DNA from: Mucilaginibacter sp. 14171R-50
GTDB taxonomy: Bacteria > Bacteroidota > Bacteroidia > Sphingobacteriales > Sphingobacteriaceae
Direction: 5' to 3'
Length of the DNA: 64,000 nt
Assembly (NCBI RefSeq): GCF_010093045.1
Contig: NZ_CP048115.1
Span: 2,232,001-2,296,000 of the forward strand
Both the position numbers and the translations under genes were made by a program. The notes under the pieces are model-generated. The model was not told the DNA's origin and did not search any database. It saw nothing but the letters and a program-made list of their open reading frames with translations. This document shows positions 35,683-44,613 of the stretch, in pieces (position 1 is the stretch's first letter; each line of letters starts with the position of its first letter).

Positions 35683-38600
35683 TTAATTGATTAGCTTCCA
35701 AAAAGGATAATCTTCAATAAAGATAGGTTTTGATCCGGCCAAATTAACAGCACTATGGTGTTTTTCCAATTTCTTGATCATCTGGAGCAGCTGATCCTTT
35801 TGATCCTTGTCAAAGACAGGGAACAATGCCTCAACGTCTTTTATTTTAATGTCATTCACCCGGTGCACAATCCAGGTTAGAATGTATTGGGCGTACTCGT
35901 TGTCTCCGGTCGAAAAATGGTTCAGGAACTGGGTGGACAATAAAGTGCCTACGCCGAACTCCCTGCCTTCCTTCAAAATTTTCCGGATGGACATAAAATT
36001 TTTGCTCAGGAAATTATCCGCTTCATCCACCAGGATCATTTTCGTTAGCTGGCGGAAATTTTGATCGATCTGGCTATGGCCATTTTTCTGCATCTGGGAA
36101 TAAAATGCGTCGAGTGTGATCGCCACGACCAAATTTTGAATATCACCGCTATAACCGGATAAATTGATTACAGTTACACCATCAATCAGTTCATATAAGG
36201 ATTTTGTTTTCGAGCCTTCCGGTTGAAATATCTGGTATTCGTAAAGCTGGTTGAGCGCAGCGTGCAGGCTGTCCGTGGTCATCCTCTCATCTTCCAGGTA
36301 CTTTTCATAAACATCCGCTATCGTAGGTGCAGGCCTCGACCAGGTTTCCTTTTGATTCTTGATGATGCCTTTGTCTTCGTAAGCCAACATAATCATCTCT
36401 TTCAAAAGGGCCTTTTGCTTGTTGCCCAGGTTGAAAGCCAGCGATATCGTCTCCTGTAAGGTCGATGCGATATGCAAGGGCAGCAAAGGAACAGAGCGTG
36501 GCGTTACATCTACAGACAAGGGATTATAAGGCAGGTCGTAAAGTGTATAAACTTTCGCACCTGTTGCATTGACAAATGCGTCGTTTATATAATCCCCTTT
36601 GTAATCAAATATCAGGATACCAATTGGCTTACCACCGACATTATTCTTACTTTCCCTATGCAGTTGAGTGACCAAAGATTTGGTGAACTGTGTCTTACCT
36701 GTACCCATTGTTCCAATGATCCCGGTATTGCTGTGCATGACCTGGGTGGTATCTGTAGGGAACCAGTATATCGGTTGTCCGTTATTGATATCGTTGCCGA
36801 AATAGATCCGAATGGGAACCTTTTCAGATGTTTCAGCCTCCTCTTCAGCTATCGGTTCTGCCACTAATATTTCAGGAATAGACAGCACTTCCAGCAAGGG
36901 AACGTCTGTAAGCGGAACGACGTTTTCTATTTCAACCGGCAGGTCACTTAGCGCGGGTGTTTTTTTGATGAATAATTCTTCCTTTTTTATCGAATTAGGC
37001 ATATCGAACAGCCAGCTATTAAGCTGCGGGATACTCTGAACGAGATATTGATAGGCATCCTCTTCAAAATGGGTCACCAGGATACCTTCGTCTTCCGGCT
37101 GGTAAGAACGGATCAGGGCCGATTGTGTAAAGGCGATCACCGCATATTTGTTAATGACGCTGGAAAGTTCAGTCGTGATGATGAAATCATCGTTCAATAA
37201 CCTGCTGCGGTAATCCCCGGTTACCTTGGCCCAGTTTTTTTCCGGCCAGACTTCGTAGAGTTCCATTTTGCTTGCGTTCATGATAGCGAGTTTGGCGAAG
37301 AAACTGCGGTAAAATGCCGCTTCAAAAGACCTAACATCTGAAGTTAGATGCTCGTAGATCAGATTATATGTTTTTAATGCCTGGTTGCGGGCCTTGTCAA
37401 GTACAGTCGAATTATTAATGCCGATCTTCACTTCGACCGGGTAGAACTGAATATGCAGGCGGCCGTCTTTTTCGTACAGGCCGATCATCAAGAGGTCGTC
37501 GGAATGCTCATTTTTCGCGCCTAAGTTGGCCGTTGAGAAAAGTCCTTCCGATTTGCTCAGACCAGCACCGCCGGATATCCGCAGGATCTCTTCGAGAGAT
37601 ACGGGCACCCAGGTTACTTCCGGATGGTCGTAATAAGCCAGGAACAGCTTCATGGCAGCCGGAATGCTTATTTTTTCCTTGCGGGTCTTTTCATCCTTTT
37701 TGCCGATCATTTTGATCAGCCACTGGCCGTTGATCGCATTGTATAAATTGATCAGTTGAAAAATATCAATATTGCTGTAGTTTACACCCTGCGCAGTCAG
37801 GATAGTTTCCAGCAAATGCCGGTATTGTGTTGATTTTCTGCTGACCGTAATCGCGTCAAATCCGCTTGCGTTGCTGTATTGGTCACTGTAATGGATAATG
37901 ATCAGGTCCGTTTCATCTTTAAAAAAGCTCAGGTCAAAATGTGGGTCTACAAATACAACCCATTGGGAATGGTCGTAAAGCTGGTTTAAATTCGCTTTAA
38001 TGCCATTGTTGATCGTTGTACAAATGACCTTTTCTTCTTCAAAGGGGTCCTTTGAAAACGACACTTTAGCCAGGCTGTTGTAAGCCTTGGCTGTTTGGAT
38101 CAGTTCGTTATCCCCCAGGATATAATTCGTCCCGAAGCCGGTAACATAAGTAAGATCATGATAGTAGGAAGGGAGGTCTGATAAAAGGCCGTTCATCGAC
38201 AAGCCAGACGGAATCTGGGCGTGATCCCGGTAAGTGATACTGGTATGCTGGTTATCGAACTGGTAAAAAGTCAAATGGGCATATTGGTTACTTAAATTAG
38301 GCTCGATGGCGTAATAATGCACCTTACTGCGGAACGCGTTAATTAAGTCCTCAAAATCGATCCGTTTGGTATTGGTCATCAGGTCGAATGAGCGCTCGAT
38401 ATCCTCCTGCTCAATCAGGTGCGACATCCGTTCGAATGTGGTCACATAATGATCCGACCCATGCAGGAATAACTCGATTGGCCGAAGGTCGTGCATCGCG
38501 ACACCCCCAAGTACCCTTTCCTTGTAATAATCAAATATTCCCTGTAGCACCTGTAGACAATCGCCCATATTGAAAACATTTATTTTGATTGGCGCGCGCA

Positions 38601-40875
38601 GGTCGTAGGCAAACAGGAATGAAAAGTTGGTGACGAATTCGTGTATTTTTTCACTCACAAGGCCACGTATAAAGTCCCGTCCGGCAAATCGTTTAAAATG
38701 CAGATCATTGCTATAATAGAGCCATTCCGGGGAGTGGCTGTTCTCTTTACTAGCATAAAGCTGCCGATTTTGACTGCCGTGACCATTGTTCCAAAAAATA
38801 TATGGAAGGAGATTAAGGGGCGTCAGTTTCCGTAGCATCGCCTCATATAGCTTGTTGTCCTTTACCTGGCTATAGATCTCCAGCTGGTAGGCCACCATCA
38901 ACGGATGAAGCGGGCTAACCTTCACTATCTGATCCTTATCGGTTTCGGTGACCGTTCCTATCATTAGCAGATCAGCTTTGGCTTCTTCACTGAGGATCTG
39001 GTTATCGCCTATTTCACCAACCTCTACTAAAAATGCCTGAATGTAGTCACGAGCGATTTGGCAAGCCTCTTCAGTATGGTAAAACAGGCTTGGCAGGTAA
39101 CCCCCGGAATTAATATGGTCCACATATTTTTGATAGGCATCGGTCAATCGTTTGGAAAGCCGGAGCGTTCGGCCAGTCAACAGCCCCGTTTCTGATTGAA
39201 ACCAGGCCGGAGAGGGATCAGCCATCATTTGAATTTCCAGCAGGATATTTTGCCGGAATTCATCCCTTGCACCAAATTCTTCATTGCCGAATACCAGCTT
39301 CAGCGTATCGGTTTCCGGTATGTAAACGTGTTGATAGCTTTTACGCCCTATCCGTTTGTTTTGCCAGATGTCCCAGCCTTTAGCAGGCTTGGAAGCGCCA
39401 ATCTGTTGCTTGACCAATACGTCCAGGTCCTGGCTATCTTTGATCAATCGGAATGGAAAAACCTCCTCATCATCATTCCTTATCTGAAGGATAAGGGCTC
39501 TTTCTTCGTTGATCGTATAGGGGGATTCGGGAACCAGTTCGAATTCATCCTTTTCCTGAAAGGCGGTATTCAAACGAACAGTGTTTTCCGTGTCCAGTAC
39601 AAGTTGGCCTTCCAGACTGACACTGTAATTTGCCTTGAACTCCTCCAGGAAATCGGCTGTGCCGTCGATCACCCAAACCCGGAATCTGAATTTCGCGCTG
39701 GGAACCTTTTGGTCGGCGTATTCAAAAAATAAAGTGTCGCTATTATATGCCGGGCTATTTACGGTGAGTTGCAGTTGTTTGCCGATCCTTTCCACGTTTG
39801 CTAATGACCTGTTGACCTTTGTCGGGTTCAGCGTACCCCTTAAGGTAGCGCTGAACTCAAAATTTTGGGTAAAGGGATAAGTACGGGCGGAATTAAAGAT
39901 GATGACGTGAAACAGGCGCCTGTTGTTGCTGTCCTTTCGTTCCCATACGGCTAGGTTGGCGCTCAGAAGATTCTGTTCAGCGCCTTTGTAATCGACCGGT
40001 TTTTCTTTATCCGGCTTAATGATCATCCGTACGAGATCGGCATAGTCGATCAGTTTCCAGGATTCGTCGGCAAGGCCGCGCTCAATTTCCGTGATGCCCG
40101 TGGTAGTTAGCAACCTGTCCAGGTCACTTTGGACGTTCCCATAATTAACGGCATACTCGATCGTTTCAAAAACCCCGTGGTTTTGGTCCAGCTTTTCCCG
40201 GATGCGGTTAACATCCATAATTGTTTCCAGTTCCTGGTGCGGGAATAAGCCCAGCAACTGAAAATCTTCTTTTTCAAAGCGCTGGTTTTGGACAATGGCT
40301 ATGATATGATTAAAATCAAAGATGCTCAGTTCGCCTAAAGGGAACTCGTTGATCTTGTTTTTAAGCGCCAGTTCTAAAATGGTACGTTTATCGGTTTTCG
40401 TAGCAAAGTTATGGCTGATCTTTTCCTGGATATCGGCATTAAAGCTGTCAAAACTGAGCGGCATACCGGATTTGGTAAGATCGCCGCTACCGCCGATCAG
40501 GCTGTCCAACTGCCCGCTGAACAGAATAAGGATCGCCGTATTTTCGAAAGGTCCCTCTTGCAGGGCCACCTGGTTGCGGAGCATCGTCAGGAAATTCTCG
40601 GTGGCATCCTTATGGGAAGCCAGGATCAGTTTGATGTGGCCAAACTGGATAGTTTTGGTTTGGTATAACTGCGTGTCCTCATCATAGCGGTAACTGAAAT
40701 CCTCTGCCAGTGCCGACTGATAATCTACGAGCTGACGGAAACAAAGGGTTACATCATCTTCGTTTTCAAAATGCACAAAGTAGCGGTCCCCTGGTTGAAG
40801 CGGATTGGTCGTAATAAAATAACGGAACAAAATTTCCGCCAGGTAATTATAGAACTTGTCTAATGTATTGTGCAT
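35683..40875 (-). CDS. dptH: Phosphorothioation-dependent restriction protein DptH
   Basis: 1730 residues, the large ATPase of the Dpt restriction complex. The C-terminal ~450 residues hold a HerA/FtsK-type motor domain with Walker A in NTGIIGTMGTGKTQFTKSL and Walker B in MILVDEADNFLSK. The N-terminal 1200 residues are the Dpt-specific region. Together with DptF and DptG it attacks DNA lacking phosphorothioate marks. It overlaps dptG by 29 bases. Length matches known DptH. Confidence 0.9.
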   Translation of the reverse strand: MHNTLDKFYNYLAEILFRYFITTNPLQPGDRYFVHFENEDDVTLCFRQLVDYQSALAEDFSYRYDEDTQLYQTKTIQFGHIKLILASHKDATENFLTMLRNQVALQEGPFENTAILILFSGQLDSLIGGSGDLTKSGMPLSFDSFNADIQEKISHNFATKTDKRTILELALKNKINEFPLGELSIFDFNHIIAIVQNQRFEKEDFQLLGLFPHQELETIMDVNRIREKLDQNHGVFETIEYAVNYGNVQSDLDRLLTTTGITEIERGLADESWKLIDYADLVRMIIKPDKEKPVDYKGAEQNLLSANLAVWERKDSNNRRLFHVIIFNSARTYPFTQNFEFSATLRGTLNPTKVNRSLANVERIGKQLQLTVNSPAYNSDTLFFEYADQKVPSAKFRFRVWVIDGTADFLEEFKANYSVSLEGQLVLDTENTVRLNTAFQEKDEFELVPESPYTINEERALILQIRNDDEEVFPFRLIKDSQDLDVLVKQQIGASKPAKGWDIWQNKRIGRKSYQHVYIPETDTLKLVFGNEEFGARDEFRQNILLEIQMMADPSPAWFQSETGLLTGRTLRLSKRLTDAYQKYVDHINSGGYLPSLFYHTEEACQIARDYIQAFLVEVGEIGDNQILSEEAKADLLMIGTVTETDKDQIVKVSPLHPLMVAYQLEIYSQVKDNKLYEAMLRKLTPLNLLPYIFWNNGHGSQNRQLYASKENSHSPEWLYYSNDLHFKRFAGRDFIRGLVSEKIHEFVTNFSFLFAYDLRAPIKINVFNMGDCLQVLQGIFDYYKERVLGGVAMHDLRPIELFLHGSDHYVTTFERMSHLIEQEDIERSFDLMTNTKRIDFEDLINAFRSKVHYYAIEPNLSNQYAHLTFYQFDNQHTSITYRDHAQIPSGLSMNGLLSDLPSYYHDLTYVTGFGTNYILGDNELIQTAKAYNSLAKVSFSKDPFEEEKVICTTINNGIKANLNQLYDHSQWVVFVDPHFDLSFFKDETDLIIIHYSDQYSNASGFDAITVSRKSTQYRHLLETILTAQGVNYSNIDIFQLINLYNAINGQWLIKMIGKKDEKTRKEKISIPAAMKLFLAYYDHPEVTWVPVSLEEILRISGGAGLSKSEGLFSTANLGAKNEHSDDLLMIGLYEKDGRLHIQFYPVEVKIGINNSTVLDKARNQALKTYNLIYEHLTSDVRSFEAAFYRSFFAKLAIMNASKMELYEVWPEKNWAKVTGDYRSRLLNDDFIITTELSSVINKYAVIAFTQSALIRSYQPEDEGILVTHFEEDAYQYLVQSIPQLNSWLFDMPNSIKKEELFIKKTPALSDLPVEIENVVPLTDVPLLEVLSIPEILVAEPIAEEEAETSEKVPIRIYFGNDINNGQPIYWFPTDTTQVMHSNTGIIGTMGTGKTQFTKSLVTQLHRESKNNVGGKPIGILIFDYKGDYINDAFVNATGAKVYTLYDLPYNPLSVDVTPRSVPLLPLHIASTLQETISLAFNLGNKQKALLKEMIMLAYEDKGIIKNQKETWSRPAPTIADVYEKYLEDERMTTDSLHAALNQLYEYQIFQPEGSKTKSLYELIDGVTVINLSGYSGDIQNLVVAITLDAFYSQMQKNGHSQIDQNFRQLTKMILVDEADNFLSKNFMSIRKILKEGREFGVGTLLSTQFLNHFSTGDNEYAQYILTWIVHRVNDIKIKDVEALFPVFDKDQKDQLLQMIKKLEKHHSAVNLAGSKPIFIEDYPFWKLIN

Positions 40876-42328
40876 CTCCGCTATCGCTTTTTTTCTCTAT
40901 CAGGTTAATTTTTTCATAGATCTCCAAAATGGCCCGTTTGCTGGCTTCGTCAAAATGAATTCCCCGGTCCTTAAATGCCCGCATCAGGTCGTTCAGCCGT
41001 ATTTTGGGTTGTTCGCCAATACAGAGCTTGGTCAGGAAGATCAGCATTTCATGGGAAAGGGTCAGGGAATAGCCGTTACGCCCCCGGTTCTTCAGGAAGT
41101 TCTCCTTACAAAAGAACAGGAACCAGTTGGCGAATGACTGCCGCTTAGATTTCCGGCTGGAATAATCGAACTGGAACTCGATCCGGTGGAACAATTCTAC
41201 TACTTTCCTTTCCGGTTCGTTGGCAAACTGTCGATATTTGGTTTTACGTTCGAAATCTGCCTGGAACTCATCCCAGGTAGATTTCTCGACCGGTACCACG
41301 CTGGTGTAAAAGGCGTTCAATTCCTCGATATAGCCTGCCAGCTCCGCTGCCGCCTCTTCATCACAGCCGCTGAATAGGTCCTTTAACTGGGCATAGTCAT
41401 ACCCGCCCGTCAGTTCGGGCAAAGGCAGGCGATTGAGCATATCCAGGTTAACCGAATGCGACATCAGGTTAATGAGCCTAGGCTCCAGCATTTTCCAGCC
41501 CTTTTTGATCGTCTGGCGGTTTTCAGAGACAGTCTCACTTTCAATAGTGAAGTACAAAGGGGTAAAACCTGTACCAACGTCAAAAAAAGTATTCAGCGTA
41601 AAGGCTAGCTGGCTGATATAAAAAAAGTAATAAAATTTAAAGAGCAGGTCGCTTTCTCCCAGAAAGCTTTGTTTGTCCTTACTTAAAAATTCAAAGTCAC
41701 GCTGAAACAGCGCAGTGACCTGCGGGTTGATCACATGGTATTCCGGGTCTTTGGGATCATCCGATCTACGTTGTTTGACCACTTTTTCTTTGAGCCTGGG
41801 CAAGGCCTGGTTGAGCAATTGCTGGAAAATATTTTCCGGGAAACCCTTTTTGTCCTGCCAGAGTTCAGCCACCCGTTCGTTAATGAAGATCTTGCAGAGA
41901 AAATCCGCAATGTTCTCAAGCCCCGAATCTTTTCGTTTCCAGTATAGGTAAGCCTGGGCATCCACGCTGAACTTGATGAGCTCGGGCCCATTAAAAAATA
42001 ATGTTTCGGCGATATGCAGGAATTTTTGGCGGAGGTCGTCACTTGTATTGACCTCGTTCCTTATAAATTTCAGGATTGCGGCTTTTAACCCGGGCTTGAA
42101 ATTGGTGTCTTCCAGGTCTGGGGGCAACTCCTTTTGGATCATCTGGCGGTAGCAATGGCCGATGTAGCCGTCAAAGGACCGAAAATCGAGTTTTTCGATG
42201 TCCTTCGCCTCTAGTTTGGTAATAAAGGGCACGATGGGGAGCCGGGTCGCCTTGTTATGCTTAAACTCATAGCCCTTGTTGGACTTGGTCACATAGTATT
42301 TTAAAGCCGTTTCTACGTCGAAGCTCAT
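40847..42328 (-). CDS. dptG: Phosphorothioation-dependent restriction protein DptG
   Basis: 493 residues, helical and without a known catalytic motif, in the standard dptF-dptG-dptH order. Start matches family (MSFDVETALKYYVTKSNKGY). Overlaps dptF by 4 bases and dptH by 29, so the three are one translational unit. Acts with DptF and DptH in restriction of unmodified DNA; individual role is not established. Confidence 0.85.
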   Translation of the reverse strand: MSFDVETALKYYVTKSNKGYEFKHNKATRLPIVPFITKLEAKDIEKLDFRSFDGYIGHCYRQMIQKELPPDLEDTNFKPGLKAAILKFIRNEVNTSDDLRQKFLHIAETLFFNGPELIKFSVDAQAYLYWKRKDSGLENIADFLCKIFINERVAELWQDKKGFPENIFQQLLNQALPRLKEKVVKQRRSDDPKDPEYHVINPQVTALFQRDFEFLSKDKQSFLGESDLLFKFYYFFYISQLAFTLNTFFDVGTGFTPLYFTIESETVSENRQTIKKGWKMLEPRLINLMSHSVNLDMLNRLPLPELTGGYDYAQLKDLFSGCDEEAAAELAGYIEELNAFYTSVVPVEKSTWDEFQADFERKTKYRQFANEPERKVVELFHRIEFQFDYSSRKSKRQSFANWFLFFCKENFLKNRGRNGYSLTLSHEMLIFLTKLCIGEQPKIRLNDLMRAFKDRGIHFDEASKRAILEIYEKINLIEKKSDSGDAQYIRQVL

Positions 42329-44079
42329 GCCCTGTGTAATTTGGAAAAGGTAAATTCCTGGTATTCGTCATTGAACTCAAATTTGTAATCCAGCGGAAAA
42401 CCAAAATTGATCTCATCGATATAGAGCGTTTGCCCCTGGATGTCTGCGAAGGTAACCTGTTCGACAAACCTCGCAAAATTGATATAGGTATGGCGGTCCA
42501 GCTTATTGGGCCGGTAGCCTGCATTGACGTTTTGAAGCAGTACGTATAAGGCATAATCGACCGTGATAGGAAATTCCTGGTTACCGGGCAGCGAGAATTT
42601 AAGGGTAACTTCCTGGTTGAACTCGTTGACTACCGCCAAGTCCCTTTTATCCTCTCGTTTTGGCAGGATGGCTTTTAGGTTAAGTTGTTTAAATACCCGG
42701 TAGGACGTGTTTTTTACGGTACCGGGTACAATCGCCTTGTTTTTTTCCGAGGTGCCGCCGTTCCAGCTATAGGCGGCTTTTTTGACCAGGTCTATGATAT
42801 TACGCAACCCGAGTGCGTCGTTATTGTTGAACGCAAACAGGGCTTTGGTATATTCCAGGAAATGATCGTCCTGGTAAATTTCCGCAGCGGGATTTTTGAA
42901 ATAATTAAAACGCAGGTAAGCTTTGATCAGCAGCTCATGACGGATCCGTTCATTGGGCTTAAGGTCAAGCGGCCTCGTCAATATCTGGCGGAATTCCTGA
43001 TTGAGCCAGCTTAAGGGTTCGGCATCCGTGAATAATAATATCGAGCGCTCATCCAGCGCTTCATAACGCCTGATCGCCGGGTCCAACTGGTAAAGATTGA
43101 AGAATATCTTGGAAAGCTTAGGGTTCTCAAAAAGGTAAAAAGGCGTGAGGAACTGAACCCTTTCTTCAGTGCTTAACGCTTGCGTTAGGTTCAGGTATTT
43201 CTTTAGATCTGTCTGTGCCAGCTGAAAAGGCACCAACAAATCGTAGATAAAATTCAAAACCTGCCGGAATGAGATGATCTGTTTTTCCTTCACCAGACAG
43301 GACACCAAGAGCGATGCGATCACTTTTCGGAACGGGGCATGCATTAAAAATTCATAGTTCGCCTTTACCGGGCATTGGCCGGCCCAGGGTTGTGTGTTAA
43401 CCCATTGATAGGCCTGGAATATAGGGTTATGGCGAGACTCATGAACGATTCGTCCCAGCAATTCCTCGATAAGGTCCACTTGGGGGCCAACAGGGCTCAA
43501 ACTATAAAAATGATAGTTGGTAAAATTGACAAAATTAAATACGGGATCCTTCCCGGAGTCGTCGCCTGGCTCGAAACCATCTGCCTCAATGATGCGGTTG
43601 CGTTCTACAAATGCTTTCAGCTTGCTGAAGCTGTCTTTTTTTTCCTCCAGGAAATTACTCAGTGTTCCGAGGTTGATCGCCAGGATCACTTTTTTCATTT
43701 CCGATCCCAGCAATTCGTCACTGAATGGCTGCAATACCCTTGTCAATGTATCATTACAGGTTTCATCCGGGCTGTAGCTCTCAGTCGCATCGTTATGGAT
43801 TTGGAATTTGGAGAAGTAAAGCTGAAGCGATTCTGTTCCCTTGAGCCTGGCAAGCAAGTGGGATTTACCATCACCCACATTGCCGCAAACCAGCAGCAGA
43901 GATGGTTGCGGGGACTCGCTTGCGCGGGTCACCAGTTCCGTGAGCACCCGTTCGACCGGACGGCTGATATGCAGGTAATTTTTTAATTCGTCGTCAATGG
44001 GCGTATTCGCGTTGGCAATCGCCTCCTTGGCAGATTCCTTAAGCTTACCCAATTGAGCGATCAGTTGATGTGTCTGCAT
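42325..44079 (-). CDS. dptF: Phosphorothioation-dependent restriction protein DptF
   Basis: 584 residues with a P-loop near residue 64-72 (LLVCGNVGDGKSHLLARL). N-terminal LKESAKEAIANANTPIDDEL and the following HISRPVERVLTEL are characteristic of DptF. First gene of the restriction half, 138 bases after dndE; that gap holds a perfect hairpin that may separate the two transcripts or tune read-through. Confidence 0.9.
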   Translation of the reverse strand: MQTHQLIAQLGKLKESAKEAIANANTPIDDELKNYLHISRPVERVLTELVTRASESPQPSLLLVCGNVGDGKSHLLARLKGTESLQLYFSKFQIHNDATESYSPDETCNDTLTRVLQPFSDELLGSEMKKVILAINLGTLSNFLEEKKDSFSKLKAFVERNRIIEADGFEPGDDSGKDPVFNFVNFTNYHFYSLSPVGPQVDLIEELLGRIVHESRHNPIFQAYQWVNTQPWAGQCPVKANYEFLMHAPFRKVIASLLVSCLVKEKQIISFRQVLNFIYDLLVPFQLAQTDLKKYLNLTQALSTEERVQFLTPFYLFENPKLSKIFFNLYQLDPAIRRYEALDERSILLFTDAEPLSWLNQEFRQILTRPLDLKPNERIRHELLIKAYLRFNYFKNPAAEIYQDDHFLEYTKALFAFNNNDALGLRNIIDLVKKAAYSWNGGTSEKNKAIVPGTVKNTSYRVFKQLNLKAILPKREDKRDLAVVNEFNQEVTLKFSLPGNQEFPITVDYALYVLLQNVNAGYRPNKLDRHTYINFARFVEQVTFADIQGQTLYIDEINFGFPLDYKFEFNDEYQEFTFSKLHRA

Positions 44080-44141
44080 ATCGGTTAATTATAGCACCGG
44101 TGTGATACTGTTCTTTTTATTAGGTTACAATTTTTTCAGGC

Positions 44142-44163
44142 GAAAAATTAGCGTTAATTTTTC
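44142..44163. terminator. Hairpin between dndE and dptF
   Basis: GAAAAATTA-GCGT-TAATTTTTC is a perfect 9-bp stem with a four-base loop, midway between the modification and restriction genes. AT-rich and followed by T-rich sequence on the minus strand; a terminator/attenuator or an operator. Confidence 0.5.
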
Positions 44164-44217
44164 AGACTAAAGAATTGCAGCAACATATCTTTTGAACAAC
44201 GGCTTAGCTTTGCGCCA

Positions 44218-44613
44218 TCAAAGCGCAAACTGGAGCCCCTGGTCGATCTTGGTAGCGATAAAATCAAAACCGGTCGTGCTTACATTTCCCGAAAACTCCG
44301 CATTAAGGAGTTCCAAGCCGTCGTCAATATGCATTTTTATATAGCGGATAATATCTTTATCGCTTTTATACACATTGTAATGGATACAGATCAGGGCAAT
44401 ATAATAATCCGTATAGTCACCAAATAATACCTTGGCACTATATTCCTTGCCGCCGGAATCCTGGATTTTAGCCAATTCCATTTTGCGTTCCAGGTTGATA
44501 GAATAAGCCAGGGCCAGTCGTGCAATGATGTTCTCTGCCCCCAGGTTCAACTTGTTAGTCAGGCTACTAACGATCTCTTTATTTGCTTTGGAAGTTTTGA
44601 TATTACTGAACAT
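44218..44613 (-). CDS. dndE: DNA phosphorothioation protein DndE
   Basis: 131 residues from ATG 44613 (MFSNIKTSKANKEIVSSLTN); the longer open frame is read inside dndD. DndE is a small helical protein binding nicked DNA in the modification complex. Family features include LGAENIIARLALAYSINLE and a YYIALICIHYNV core. Overlaps dndD by 11 bases, as is common. Confidence 0.88.
   Translation of the reverse strand: MFSNIKTSKANKEIVSSLTNKLNLGAENIIARLALAYSINLERKMELAKIQDSGGKEYSAKVLFGDYTDYYIALICIHYNVYKSDKDIIRYIKMHIDDGLELLNAEFSGNVSTTGFDFIATKIDQGLQFAL

Noticed and set aside
39196..39732. 178-residue plus-strand frame inside dptH
   Set aside because: Antisense shadow of a conserved large protein; no start signal or family feature.
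43375..43986. 203-residue plus-strand frame inside dptF
   Set aside because: Antisense shadow; dptF on the minus strand has a P-loop and family start.
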